Part shown: positions 10,936 through 22,333 of the stretch, piece by piece
Position numbering within the stretch: position 1 is the stretch's first letter
How the letters are laid out: every line of letters starts with the position of its first letter
Assembly: GCA_022478985.1 (NCBI GenBank)
Contig: JAKSZP010009292.1
Coordinates: forward strand, 142,256-206,255
Direction: 5' to 3'
DNA length: 64,000 nt
From: Massospora cicadina
Lineage: Eukaryota; Entomophthoromycota; Entomophthoromycetes; Entomophthorales; Entomophthoraceae
Notes under the pieces: generated by a model
What the model saw: only the letters and a program-made list of their open reading frames with translations
The model's database searches: none
Told to the model about the DNA's origin: nothing
Made by a program: the position numbers and the translations under genes

Positions 10936-11520
10936 ATTTCTAGGGATGATGGGTATTACCATCAGTTCATCCCTAAGTTCGCTCAACTCAGTGAGCCCCT
11001 TGTCTGACTACTAACCAAAAATACCCCTTTCTATTGGGGTGCTGAACAAAAAGCTGCTTTTGAGACGATGAAGCAACTACTGCATCAACGTCCTATTCTG
11101 CGGCACCCCAATTTCAATAAACCTTTCATCTTGTTCACTGATGCCTCAGAATATGCTGTTGGGGCCATCTTAGCCCAATTAGATGAACATGGGGTGGATC
11201 ATACTGTATCCTAATTCAGTAAGATGCTGTAAAAAGTGGAACGCAACTACAGTGTAACTGAGAAGGAGTGCCTAGCTGTCCTGTTGGCTGTAAAGCACTA
11301 CAGCCATTTTATCTATGGAACCACTTTCACTGTAGTCACTGATCACGCATCTCTAAAAAGGTTAAAGAGCATGAAGGATCCTACTGGTTGGCTAGCTCGC
11401 TGGGCTCTAAAGCTTCAGCCTTATGACATGATGATTGAACATTTTGATGGAACCTGTCACTTGAATGTTGATGGGTTGACTCAGCTACCAGTCCTTCACT
11501 TTGATGATAGTGAAACAGAA
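10936..11520 (+). pseudogene. E4 RNase H
   Basis: RT-linked RNase H of the Ty3 type: FTDAS near 11137 (first acidic residue), NYSVTEKECLAVLLAVKHY (Glu), FTVVTDHASLKRL (Asp), then LARWALKLQPYDMMIEHFDG and LNVDGLTQLPVL. The N-terminal half has stops near 10933, 11008, 11213 and 11231; from 11236 the frame is open for 144 codons. It would remove the RNA strand during cDNA synthesis. Confidence 0.85.
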
Positions 11521-12843
11521 AGGCTACATGAACTTTTAATGACCCCCAGTGAATGGGAGGATGAGGATGAGCCTGTTCAAAAGATGTTAGACTGGCACTC
11601 CCATAATACTAAAGTTGAAGATGGGAAGTTGTATAAGCAGGTGGGGACAAAATGGATACCTTACCTTTGACCCTTGGAACGTGTACCTGCTATCTTAGAA
11701 GCACATTCTACCATAGGTCATGGAGGGTAAGAAAAACCTATGAATGGATTAAGGATCGGTTTTACTGGGATAAAATGATGGAATCTATTATTGATGTTTT
11801 GGAAGCCTGCCTTACTTGTAAGAGCAATCTGGCTTCAATTCTAGATACCAATACAAACCAACTACCCCGCAGCAACCATTTCACAACATCAGCTTAGATG
11901 TAATAGGTCCCCTTCCTCAGTCTACTAGTGGGAATAATTTATCTTAGTAGCTATTGACCACCTCACTAAGTGGGTTGAAGCCGTGGCTCTTCCTGCTCAA
12001 ACAGCTAAGGCCACCGTCACCTTTTTACATCAACACATCTTCACTAGTCACGGTTGCCCCCAAGTACTGCTCCGTGATAACGGAAAAAAATCACCTCCAG
12101 AGTAGTCAAACTTCTGGCCACTTCCATGGGAGCACAACTCTTCTCAGCTCCGTATAACCCCTCCACTAACGGAACAGTGGAAAGGGCAAATGGAACCTTG
12201 GTTTCCATTCTGAAAAAGCAGGCCACATCTGATCCTCTTTACTGGGATCAATATTTGCATAGTGCTCTTATGGCATACCAGACCAGCTATCACCAGATTT
12301 TGAAAATGTCTCCATTCCATGTCTTGTATGGACGGGAACCAGGAATACCTGCCCTCTTAGATAAGGATGTATTCTCTTCCTGAGTTGAGGAACCAGATGA
12401 AGTTATGAGAAGATTGGCTCAACGCATAATCCAACTCCAATCCGAAGCTATGACTAATTTAGAAAATTTAGTGACCGAAGAAGGGCATGCTGCTAATGAT
12501 CTCCAAACCCCCTACCTTCCAAGTATCCAACATGGTTTTGTACTACCATAACCGCATCACCCATAGAGGTGGTGAACTTGGAACAATCTGGGAGGGTCCT
12601 TTTATCATCATCTACAAGAGAAGAAATGAGTACTCTATCAAAAATCTAGCTAATGGTATCACTATTAATCATGTACATGGCCATTTCCTTCGATCCTACT
12701 TGCCCCCCAACATTCTTAAGGGGGTGATATTCAGACATTTACCTTTGAAGACTAAAAATAAGAATGCTGTAGGTCAAGTTCTGTCAAAAAGGGAAATTTC
12801 AGTCATTTGCAATATTCCGATTTCATTAAGAGCTCATTTATAA
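11520..12843 (+). pseudogene. E4 integrase, frame open into 3' LTR
   Basis: Ty3-type integrase in several frames. N-terminal zinc-finger remnants: EAHSTIGHGG, then ACLTCKSN. Core acidic residues are all present: SLDVIGPLP (about 11892), RDNGKK (about 12070), NGTVERANG (about 12165). The C-terminal block 12487-12843 has SNMVLYYHNRIT, IWEGPFIIIYKRRNEYSIKN and HGHFLRSYLPP. It then continues in frame through the polypurine tract for about 38 codons into the 3' LTR. Frameshifts near 11660-11750 and 12100, and a stop near 12381, disable it. Confidence 0.85.
12715..12727 (+). promoter_or_regulatory. E4 polypurine tract
   Basis: CTTAAGGGGGTGA immediately before the 3' LTR; the primer for plus-strand DNA synthesis. 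It corresponds to CTTGAGGGGGGCAA in E2. Confidence 0.8.
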
Positions 12844-13490
12844 AAATAATAATGAAAAAGTTGAGGTAATTGGCCAAAAGTCCCTAGCTGATTCTTGGTG
12901 GAACCCCATTAATCAGGGAAACACCATTTTGAAACCTGTATGGGCACTAGTAAAATCGGCTGGTCAGATTACTCTGACCTCACCATGGACTTTGGGGGAA
13001 TCATTGGAAGGCACTCCCCTGACCCTAACAAAGTCCTCCAATGCACCTTTGCGGGGCCCACCTTTTTTATAGGCTTAGCGGGGGTCCCCCAAGGTCCAAT
13101 AAATTTCTCAGGTGGTGATTGGCTCAAACTTATATAAAAATTGTTACCTCATGAGTACATTTGGCCAATCATAATTCCTCTTACTTTGTCCCACTGCTCT
13201 GAAGTGAATTCCTGAATTATAATATGTCATTTCTGCATATTTCCCAATTTAGACTCATGTACATTATTCCAAACATATTCCCAAATCCCCCTCAACCCTC
13301 AAAATTACTTTAACTATTAGATAGTTGGAGGTCAAGGGGCATCATTTTCCCTTTATAGCACGCCTATCAAAAATCATAAAAAATCCAATTTTTACAAGCG
13401 CTTTTTATTTTAATTTTTTATTCATTAAAATTATTTGTGGAAACCAGCTGGCAAAAGCACCATCAAGCACAATTAAGCTGGGTTCCCACA
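12728..13490 (+). repeat. E4 3' LTR
   Basis: Direct copy of 7295-8056. The terminal TG has become TAT. It ends GGTTCCCACA and is followed by the second TSD copy TTGAC. Scattered substitutions and indels relative to the 5' LTR indicate an old insertion. Confidence 0.92.
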
Positions 13491-13495
13491 TTGAC

Positions 13496-14134
13496 AAAAT
13501 TTCCAAACTTGTGTAATGTGTTAAAACCTGTGGTAGGGAATAGATGCAGAAAGGCGATTATCTTAGGTCTAATAATCACAATGGGCCAATTTTGTAGGTT
13601 CTGCACATAAGATGGTAATTTCACAACGGGACTCCAGATGATCTTGCCTAATTACAGATGCAACTTTAGTTTGTATAATTTAATCCTGGCCTAATTTAAC
13701 AGTGGTTAAAGAGTTATCTCTTCTCCCATTAGAATGGCGCACAGGACAATTAAGCAAAATTAATTTGTGAGCGCTTTATATAAGGTATAGGTGAAATTGC
13801 CATAGAATGAGATAAGGGCTTTATACCAGAAATTTTCCACCATTATCTGGGGTTTCTTCTGGCTCATTAAGTTCATATTGATTATTTGGTTACAACTCAC
13901 TGAAAACTGTACTTCTACTTAAGTTAGAATTATGTAGTGTGGAAGGAAGAGAATTTTTGGCATATCTTCAGTCATAAGGGTCCATTTGAAACCAATATCT
14001 GCCCTATTTGAGGAAGGTTAGCTATATCCCCTATCCTCCCCATGACTATGGTTACACTGTAGACCCTTTGTACTAAAAAACATTTATTTTGGTGTTTACT
14101 GTTAATATTGCATTCCTGAGTTTGAAAAACCACT
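13496..14134 (-). other. E0 interior remnant between E4 and 5' LTR
   Basis: About 640 bp of minus-strand E0 interior. I see only short open runs (for example VTIVMGRIGDIANLPQIGQI from about 14060) and no clear gag, protease or RT motif. The segment just beside the LTR reads AGTGGTTTTTCAAACTCAGG on the minus strand and may be a decayed primer binding site. Confidence 0.45.
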
Positions 14135-14490
14135 TGTTAAAATCTGAGGATCGCTCACTTGGATATTAAAATCCTGCACTTATATTTGAGAAGAAGTTCA
14201 GTCAAAAGATCCTCGATTTAATGCTATTATCTTACAGTACATTGTCCGTTTGGAAGCTCACTAGGCTTATCTAAAATTATATGACTCTTTGGGTCTTATT
14301 GAAAATTTTCTCCTACAAATCTGGGAATTTTACTGACCCAGGTAAAAATACTAGCTGGTGATTTCTGTCCTAATAGCTTGTTACCATGCTTAATGGGAAC
14401 CAATTATGACAAAAAACCAGAGAAAGAGATTGAGAGAATATAACTTTTTAAAAAGATATGATTTAATTATTTTGTTCCCTTTCCATTAGG

Positions 14491-14527
14491 CCAGGCGCAA
14501 GTATTTATACCTCAAGGCATCTCCTGG
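14491..14527 (-). promoter_or_regulatory. LTR core promoter of E0 5' LTR
   Basis: The minus strand reads GGAGATGCCTTGAGGTATAA then ATACTTGCGCCTGG, the same arrangement as at 898-934, 17995-18032 and 52231-52270. Confidence 0.6.
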
Positions 14528-14657
14528 ACACACTTTGAGCACGCAATTTTCAACGGATATTATTTTACACCTTAGTTTGGCTAAGGTCTGATACAACCAT
14601 GACCTTTTACTAGGACTATTGATGGCAAAATACTCCTAAAACTGGGAAGGATTAAGG

Positions 14658-14666
14658 TACAAAATT
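14658..14666. repeat. TSD of LINE L1a (3' side)
   Basis: TACAAAATT, identical to 31202-31210. Its position agrees with the alignment break between the two halves of the E0 LTR. Confidence 0.85.
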
Positions 14667-14689
14667 TTAATTTTAATTTTATTTGGGGA

Positions 14690-17315
14690 AGGCTGACCAT
14701 GGTATGGATACTTCCAATAAACTCCAACTACAAAACACCAAGGAATAACAAAGGGTACCCCAGAGGAGCCATAGCTACTTTTGTTGCTAGTGGGACTGCC
14801 AGTGAAAGGAAGAAGGGGAGTGACAAGGGCGGCCTGGGCCAAAACTGAACTTATGAGTAAAAGGATCTGACGAGAGGAACCAGAAGTGGAACCAGGATGA
14901 CACCAACTGGATTTGGCGAGATGGCAGGTGGACAAACATCCAAGCTTGAAAGTGATCCATGATGTGGGAGTGGAAGCGACGCACTGCTTCATGGAGGGTT
15001 GGGGTAGTGCCAGACAGTGCATCAAGGACAATGGTGTGGATCATCCATGGCACTATTGTAACAACAAAGGAATGGAGCAAAGGGTGGATAGTGGAGGTCA
15101 TGGAAAAGGCGAAGATGTTTTTAGACAGGCTGAATGCCTGGTCACTCTCCTGGCAAAAGAGGCGTATAACATCCCACCAAATACCCCTGTGATAGCGGGA
15201 AATCTTCCAAGTGATGGAATAATGATCCATATTGACTGCAAACTATACATGATGTTTGAGAGGCATTGGACCGCTCAGCCATGCGGTACACTTTTCTCAG
15301 ATATATCCACACATGGGCGCAGTTTTGGGGTTGTAAAAGAGGATGGTGTGTGTACTGCCAAATGCCCTTATGGGTCTCCAAAGGTTATGGGATGTCGAGA
15401 TTGTCAAGATAGTCCACATAAACAATGAGGTGGGGATGTTGGGGTACCAGGTTGTTTAAAACGACTTGATCATGAACTTCTTGTTTGAAACGGGGAGTAG
15501 GGCGACCCTCTGGGCGGTGTGTCCACTGATGCTGATTCTCCACTCAGAGCTCCGCATGGATAGAAGATTTTGTTTGAAGTGGGGCGACGTCCCATGCAGA
15601 CCCAAGGCTGAGGGATTAGAGGTCAGATAGATTAGCAGAGAATGGGAGTGGGTAGGATTGCGGAGGCCCAGGGCGTGGGAAAAATTGGAGCGGGCCACGT
15701 GTGACCAGTGTTGGGCTAGGAGTGTGGGGTTGGTGACTGCAGAGATTCAGATGCCAATTATTTTGGCGCATGGGTTCTCAAAGTTAAGCAGGCCCATACC
15801 ACCACTATGGAGAGGGCCAAACATGAAATCAAGACGCACTGGTGGTGGGCGGCCTAACCAAAGCCACTCTTGTAGGAGGGCGTATAAAGAGAAGAAGAAA
15901 AAGGAGGAAAAGGCGGCAGAATGGGCCATAAACTAGACTTTGGACAGGAGCATAGATTTGGCAAGCACAACCAGGCCTGGGAGGGTAGTCTGGTGGGCTC
16001 TGAGGTAGGCGATGCGTTTTGTGACATTGTCAAGGATGTGGTATTCCATTACTGATGAGGTGTACCCTCCCGCCTCCAGCCACACTCCCTAATTGGCGTA
16101 CCTGACCAGCAGTGGGTCTTGGAACGAAAGGGAGCATAAGTGGGGAGATATGGGGTGGTTGGGGCAAGCGAACCTGTGAGCTAGCTGCTGAAGCAGTAGG
16201 TAATGGGGTTCTGGAGAACAGCGGGCTTGTTACCAGCTGAGGAGAATGATTTTGGTTTTGGAGGCGTTAAGAGCAGTGTTACTGACTCTTGAATAACTTG
16301 ATAGTTGCCTCTAGCGCATAAGCATCTTGGTTGTGAAACACCTTGACCACACAATCATCAGCAAATGCCAGCATCTTAAATGGTGCTTGGCCCTGCACAT
16401 GGACACCAGCAAGGCGGGCATTCACATTGCATAGAAGTGGGTCAAGGCTGAAGTTGTACTTGAGTGGACTTAAAGGGTCCCTTTGGCGGAGACCCCTTTG
16501 TGGGTGAACCACATCAGTGAGGAAACCAGGGCCACGCACAGCAATTGTGGCAGATTTTGTAAACAACATCACCCAATTAATGAACCTCTGGAGAAGTGGA
16601 ATTTGTGGAGGCAGGATTTGAGGTAAATTACAGTTGACTCTATCATAAGCTTTTTGCTGGTCTAAGAAAACAAGAATTCAAGTAGCCGTGGATTGGCAGA
16701 CGTTGGTTATAGTGAGTATGTTGTCCCATATTGACCGCTTGGGGATAAAACCAAATTTTCTCAGAGGAGTTTACATCAGAGGCAACTTTCCCTAAGCAGT
16801 TGGCCATAACTTTAGTAATTCATTCAGTATCCATATTAGTAAGTGATATGGGGCGCCAGTTGGCCAAGTCTAGCTTATCCCCTTTATTATACAGCGTTAT
16901 TAGTTACGCCTCCTGGCCCCCAGGAAGGAGGCGCATTTCCAACAGACACTGTTCATTGAGGCAAGCAGCAAAAAGGAGAAATTTTTAAAGTATCACTAAT
17001 AGAACTCATACGGAATCCCATCTGGACCTGGGAACTTCCTGCGAGGTGAATTGCAAACGGCATACCAGAGTTCATCACAAGTAATTAAATTAACTAACTC
17101 TGGGTAATAGGAAATGGTGCAGATATGTGCGCTATTGAGAAACTCCTCAATTTCGACCAGTTCAACTGGATCAGATTGATATAATTTGGAGTAATAGTTT
17201 CAAACTTTGATTGCCACTTCAGTTGGAGTTTCTGCAACTGAGTGGTCCAGCCGCCTCACCTGTGTGCAGGCCAAACTCTGTTGTGGCATGAGTAATTTTT
17301 GAAAAAATAGGCAGA
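14690..17315 (-). pseudogene. L1a ORF2: reverse transcriptase and C-terminal part
   Basis: LINE RT on the minus strand. Motifs in order from high to low coordinate: GDKLDLANWRPISLTNMD near 16890-16830, GLRQRDPLSPL near 16490, and FADD at 16354-16365 (catalytic pair intact, context MLAFADDCVVKVF). The region from 16250 to 14690 is the LINE C-terminal extension with short open runs only; no clean Cys/His finger is readable. Several stops and frameshifts. It would prime cDNA synthesis at the nicked target. It is split from its endonuclease domain by the solo LTR at 17321-18458. Confidence 0.8.
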
Positions 17316-17320
17316 ACATG
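17316..17320. repeat. TSD of solo LTR (left copy)
   Basis: ACATG here and GCATG at 18459-18463: four of five bases match, consistent with an old 5-bp duplication. Confidence 0.55.
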
Positions 17321-18458
17321 TGTTAGATTTTCATGGTTGACTCAAAAATAAACCCTTCAAGAAAACCATCAATGCTAATAGATTAATCCCATTTATGGAT
17401 CCTTTGATCTTTCCCGATTTATCCACATAACTAAATTCATTCCAAAACCACCTCAATTGTACTTAAATCGTCCCAATTATTGTAGATAACAATAGTTATG
17501 ATATAATCATATTATGGCCAATTATGGGTCTACTTGGGTGCAAAGTGGTCTCATGGCATTAACTAAATTGCACTCATAAATTAGTGCACTAATCTTAATG
17601 CACTAAGGCGGAATTCTGGGTTCATTTAATGAAATAGAATAATTAAGCAATTATACATAGATGTCCCAATTAAGGGCGTACTTAGTGCTATTGAGAGGCC
17701 TGCTGACATCCCAATTAGGGGTGCTTCATCTTTATCATTCATATATATTTTAATCCCCATTTATTGTTATTTGTCAAGTTATGATGTAGCTATAATTGGG
17801 AAGATTTTGATGTTGAGTTTATAACCAAAATCGTCCCAATTATGAGATTAAAATTGCCTTCAGTCAGGCTGAAACAAAAGTTATTTTTAGTCAATTCATG
17901 GGCCAAATTGAATTGAGAATGTTTCATGATTATTGCCATGACCACAGAGGATTGGCATAATATGAATGAACTCATCTAATAGATGAGTTCAGCCAGGAGA
18001 TGCCTGAGAGGTATATAATACTGGCACCTGGCCAATTAATAAATCATCATCATTTACCATTTAAATATTGATCATTAATAACTATTGTCGCTTAGTCTAT
18101 TAACTATTGTTTCTATCTGTCATCTGTCTGATATTCGTATCTGTTGCCTTTACATCTATATTAAATAGTTGTGTGTGTTTTACTTCCCAAGAGAAGTACA
18201 TAGTTATCTGCTGGAGAAGTAGTCCCAAATATAGAGGAATAAATTCCTAATTTTGTACAAAGACAGAAGGTCTTGTAATTGTTGTTGCTAGTAGACTTAA
18301 GAAGATGGTAAGCGTACCAGAGTTACTTGGCTATTATCAAAGATTATTGGAGTTTAACTTCCCAATTATGAGCAGGAGTTTCATTTAGGAAAGTGAGTTT
18401 TATCTTCGAATTCATTGTTAAGTCATTTTAGCTTGCACCATTGGCTGAAAACTTAACA
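17321..18458 (+). repeat. Solo LTR of the E3/E0 superfamily inside L1a ORF2
   Basis: It starts TGTTAGATTTTCATGGTTGA and ends CTTAACA, giving a TGTTA/TAACA terminal inverted repeat. The start matches the E3 LTR at 51518 (shared GGTTGACyCAAAAATAAACC) and the E0 LTR start. TATATAATA sits in the shared core promoter at 18012-18020, and AATAAA follows at 18037. No interior is present and LINE sequence flanks both sides, so this is a solo LTR left by LTR-LTR recombination. Length 1138 bp. Confidence 0.8.
17995..18032 (+). promoter_or_regulatory. Solo LTR core promoter
   Basis: GGAGATGCCTGAGAGGTATA then TAATACTGGCACCTGGCC; the same module as in the E0 and E3 LTRs. Confidence 0.65.
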
Positions 18459-18463
18459 GCATG

Positions 18464-19550
18464 TATTGCTCACCATTATATTTTTTGCCTTGAACTGAAC
18501 ATAAACGTGATGCTTGTGCTGTATTACAGAGAATTGAGATGAGCAGACACTTCTGCCCACTTATGTCTTAAAGCTGGGAAGTAGCCTGCAGCAGGGAGAT
18601 TAGACTCCAGGTGGTCCACTTATGCAAGTGTGCACATAATGACCTCTGAGGCAGCCTAGGAGTAACATGATGAGAGGTGGCATGCCTGACGGATGGTGTT
18701 TGTTTTGAAGGTTGACCAGGTAGTAAGTGTTATCAACACAGAATGGTGTGGCGAACTCTGGTGCCAAACTTTTTGGTGTCCACCCATGAGGAAAACCAGG
18801 ACGACGTGATCTCAGCTGGACAAATTTTGCACCATTTTGGTGCCTGTGACGCTGGGCTTGACAAAGTGAAGGAAATTGACACCAACCTGTGGTTGTAGAA
18901 ATTTATTTTTGTCATCATAAATTGTGCAATCTGGTAACAAAAGATCAACGGTTAAGAATATGGTCATGCAGGATATAGACCCCAGCTGACCATTGTGCAC
19001 ATATAGATGGGACATGTTGGGGAGCAGCGGTGCATGTTTGGGAGGGTATCAAAAATCCCCAAATTGGTAGTTAGAACGTGTATTATATGTGCCCTGGGGG
19101 AGGGGGTAGGCGTTGAAGGCCAGCAGTAAGTGGCTGTGTTGGCCCAGCAGTTCAGGTCGCCCACCACAAACAGATCAGGAGGAAGTGGGAGGGAAGTTAC
19201 AGCTGAGAGGAATTCCCATAAGCCCATGCACAGGTTGGGACATACATATCAACAATAGCGTGCACTTCTTTTTCCCATGAAAAGGACACTACTAGCACAT
19301 TTCCATCGAGGTGAAAGTGTTTAGAAATAAATTTGAAACTACAGGTTGCATATATAAGCACCCCACAGTGCTGCGACCAAAAAGAAAGGAAGGGGAGGAG
19401 AATGATTGCTCATGTTTACTCAACACTACGTGGACAGTGGGTTTCCTGAATGGCCAGGATGTCCACAGGTAAATTATTTTTCAAAAAACTCAGTTACTAG
19501 TCTGGGATGGCGAGGCCTTGAGTCCATCAATGTTCAGCGTCCATATTGTA
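18464..19550 (-). pseudogene. L1a ORF2: AP-type endonuclease domain
   Basis: Minus strand, starting near 19541 with TLNIDGLKAS, the usual LINE endonuclease opening (LNINGL), then VDILAIQET around 19460 (the catalytic Glu motif), and FVVGDLNCWAN at about 19170 (catalytic G-D-x-N). The C-terminal part down to 18464 is degraded, and the S-D-H motif was not found. The enzyme would nick target DNA to expose a primer. Frameshifts separate the blocks, and the 5-bp LTR target duplication truncates its link to the RT. Confidence 0.75.
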
Positions 19551-19589
19551 AAGGCTCTCCCCATTGTACCTTAGGTGTAATGGGAAGGG

Positions 19590-20501
19590 CCCCCTTGCCC
19601 TTCCTGTTCTGCTTTACCAGTTATTCAGCAGCTTTTTTTCTTGTGCATGGTTCATCAGTGGAGTGTAACCATTCTTTATTGATTGCCTTTTCTGAGGGTT
19701 TATTGTCAGATTTGGTTTTAGATGATTTGTTTCGACTTTTTGCGTTGCTATGTACCTGTGGTGCATCATCAGAGGTTGAAAAAAACTTGGGAGGGAAGTG
19801 TATGGTAGAATCAGTTACAATCAGTGCTTGTTAACTTTTTTGGAAAATTTGACTCACCATCTGGTCTGCAGGTTGGTTGGCTTAATCTGATTGGTGAGTT
19901 GATTTTCAAGCCACTTCAGCTAATTTTGACTCGATGTCATTCTGGGTTTGGGCAGGTGGGATCATGAACACTGCCATAGCTGCTGCCTTAGCTGTTATGC
20001 AGGATTGTTTAGTCTTTTTGCATTCTTGTGGGGACACAGGTTTTACCTGAATATAACACCCCTGTGCACCCCAAGGGAATGAAGCGTTGGTGTCAAAATC
20101 TGGTTTTTAAAATGAGTTTGGCACTTCCCATTGCATTGGGGAGGATTTCGTTCTGTGTGATACACTCTATGGAGGGGCAGGTGTGTGCCTTGTGGCCAAA
20201 AGCAGGACAAAAGGTGCAGATAGGGGGTGCGCTATCCACCGTGATGCAGAACGTGTGGAATTCCTGCCCATCAATATTCACAACTGCAGTATAGGGATTA
20301 AGGTAAAGCCTTCCGTGATGACCACATTTGGGGTGATCACTGCAATTTCTTTGCCCATGCACAGGTCCAGCATAAGCATAAAGTGTTGCATTTCGAAGTA
20401 ATAAAGTTCTCCATAGCTTCTAAGCCCACCATGATGGTGCTCCAGCATTGTGCACTTTATAATTGTGGGGAGGAAGTAAAATGTAACAATGTTTGGTTAG
20501 A
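19590..20501 (-). pseudogene. L1a ORF1 C-terminal part with CCHC knuckle
   Basis: Minus strand. An 89-codon open block (20362-20093) contains YLNPYTAVVNIDGQEFHTF and then the knuckle CTFCPAFGHKAHTC at 20177-20218 (C-x2-C-x4-H-x4-C, all ligands present). Downstream to about 19590 is low-complexity and polar, with several stops. ORF1 of this LINE type binds RNA. It is separated from its N-terminal part at 30664-30991 by the insertion of E5, whose CTTGG target is in the coding sequence. Confidence 0.75.
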
Positions 20502-20506
20502 CTTGG
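20502..20506. repeat. TSD of E5 (left copy)
   Basis: CTTGG, repeated exactly at 30659-30663. Confidence 0.93.
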
Positions 20507-22319
20507 TGTAAAATTTTTTAAGGTTGTTATTGACAAGCAACCTAGTAACCTTTTTACTGCACAGGTTCAGTTCCCTTGTGCACTTTATCACGTTGTATAG
20601 AATAGTTTATTAATTGATAATAGTATGGAGACTATTATTTGTAGAAGAGTATGTATTATATTTCAGCCAAACGCTCAGCAAGTATTCCTAATCAAATACT
20701 TTGTGAAGTTGTACTCATGGAAATTTGTTCCTTTGCTCTTGTCCACCCAATCTTTGCTGAGATACCCTGGTGACAGTCTCTCACAGCCCAACATACAGTT
20801 GGCAGCTATCCCCAATTGTGGTTCCTTCTTCTCTAGATCCCTCCCAGATTATTTACTTTCCCTCTGAGAGTCTTCCAATTATTGCCCTCTGCAATAATAT
20901 CCTTGAGACAGAACAACATAATTAAGCTGATATTAGATTAACCATATACTGAATGGATAATATTACTAAATGCTGTAAATACTGGTTTTTGACTGTTTTT
21001 ATTATAGTGAATCCTATGGAATATATATAGTGGGGAATATGGCTGTCTAACCCTCAGTTAACACCTCTTCGATGAAACAGCAGCTGTTGCCATTAAATCA
21101 CCAATCCTCATCTCAGCAGAGATGGTTTTCCTCATCCTGGCTGGGATTCTGTCATTGGACATCCTCGAGACCTCAAATGGAAAGAGTCAGAAAATGTGTC
21201 TCTAATGTTTTCCTCTCGATTCAAGTAAACTAACCATATTTGGATTATGACCTGCTTAGGTAATGGGTTTTATTACCCATTTTGGCAGGTCACTCACTAA
21301 CCAATTGATTTGCTAGTTGCAGGAGGCATCACTCGCCTCACAACTTTCTATACATTCCCAATCAGGTGGTGATGAAACCTGACCAATCCCTATTGGTACA
21401 CCTGATAGTTAACCACTATTAGATGCCCCTATTGTAACGATCAAAAACATCCAGTTTTTGACTGCCATCTTGCCTTAGGATTGGCGATAGACGCCAAATG
21501 ATTGTCTGATATGAGGTTCCCTCAAGGTAAGCGCTTTGATTCATCATACTCACCAATTCAACCTCTGATTTAGGGAAATTCAAAACAAGAAAAGATGACA
21601 CAGGTAAGTGAAAATCTGACCCCAAAATTAGCCTTGTTTTATTTTATTAACAAAATAAACACGCGGACAAATTAAATCAATAACATAGGGCACCGCGAAT
21701 GAGACATAATAAAAAACCCAGGTATTTGGTGGATCAAGGTTCTCGATGCCAAATCCCAATATTTTGTTGAGGATAAAAAATTCAGTTCGCCATGTGATAC
21801 CAGGTAAGACAAGGCAAGGGCGGCCCTGAGGCCACCAGAGAATCCCACGCAAGAGAAGGAAATGAGGAAAAATTCTGAACCAAGTTCAGAATCATGTGGG
21901 CTCAACCTTTTAAGGTCGCCCTTCTGGGGAGCCCCTCCTGCACTGTTCTTTAGGCCCCTAAGAGCCTAAGAATAGTGCGGGAGGGGAACAGCCCAGTGCT
22001 GGACCCCGCATAAACCTCAAAAAACCCAAAAAGTGTTTTGACTCAAGATTTGGAAATCCGGAATCTTGAGTCAAAATGTAATAATCAGTTTAGCCTGACT
22101 GTTCCACCTATTTTGTTGGCAACTCCGCCCAATGAGATCTTAAGTATTCATCCAGATCAATCCCTGAAAGATACAACCAGGCGAATATCCCAAGTTCCAC
22201 TGAACATAGTTACTCCAAAACTCAGGCCAACTGATTTCTTTTTCACTTTGCCTTAAGGAATTTTCCCCTAGCGCTACCAGGCAATCTACTAGGCTGGGAA
22301 TATGGACAAAATCCCAACA
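20507..22319 (-). repeat. E5 3' LTR, interrupted by a solo LTR
   Basis: Parts 20507-21432 and 22112-22319 together align with 29525-30658. The minus-strand start is TGTTGGGATTTTGTCC at 22319. The minus-strand end is ...TTTTACA at 20507. Confidence 0.92.
21433..22106. repeat. 674-bp solo LTR inside the E5 3' LTR
   Basis: Starts TGTAACGATC and ends GACTGTTCCA, flanked by CCTAT at 21428-21432 and 22107-22111. The uninterrupted E5 5' LTR (around 30445-30455) is the empty site. It holds no domain. It contains a 15-bp perfect inverted repeat (22036-22050 with 22062-22076) near one end. Orientation is not determined. Confidence 0.85.
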
Positions 22320-22333
22320 CATCCCCCCTCTTA
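22320..22333 (-). promoter_or_regulatory. E5 polypurine tract next to 3' LTR
   Basis: The minus strand reads GGTAAGAGGGGGGATG directly before the LTR start TGTTGGG. A second copy, GGATGAGAGGGGGGATG, lies about 550 bp upstream at 22870-22886. Confidence 0.8.

Larger units (their letters stand above)
7295..13490 (+). mobile_element. E4: complete-length Ty3/gypsy element (gag-PR-DUT-RT-RH-IN)
   Basis: It has LTRs of about 762 bp at 7295-8056 and 12728-13490, an exact 5-bp TSD (TTGAC), a PBS at 8060 and a polypurine tract at 12715-12727. The pol order is protease, dUTPase-like domain, RT, RNase H, integrase. It is closely related to E2 in coding sequence but has different, longer LTRs. The N-terminal part of gag and the zinc knuckle present in E2 are missing. 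Many stops and frameshifts make it non-autonomous. Confidence 0.93.

Noticed and set aside
1133..13490. RIP-like hypermutation (C to T) as the cause of the many stops
   Set aside because: Some stops do look like CAG to TAG or CGA to TGA, but others arise from AAG to TAG or TCA to TAA and from indels. By eye there is no clean C-to-T bias in a fixed dinucleotide context. A RIP index on aligned LTR pairs would decide.
14135..14139. 5-bp TSD for E0
   Set aside because: Sequences outside the two LTRs (CCCTC before 543, GGATT after 31656) do not match, so no TSD is claimed.
14913..15428. 171-codon plus-strand ORF, one of the longer open frames
   Set aside because: It is antisense to the LINE L1a ORF2 C-terminal region, has no domain, and overlaps other frames of similar length. 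Treated as a chance frame.
19406..19834. 142-codon plus-strand ORF
   Set aside because: Antisense to the L1a endonuclease start (TLNIDGLKAS on the minus strand). No independent support.
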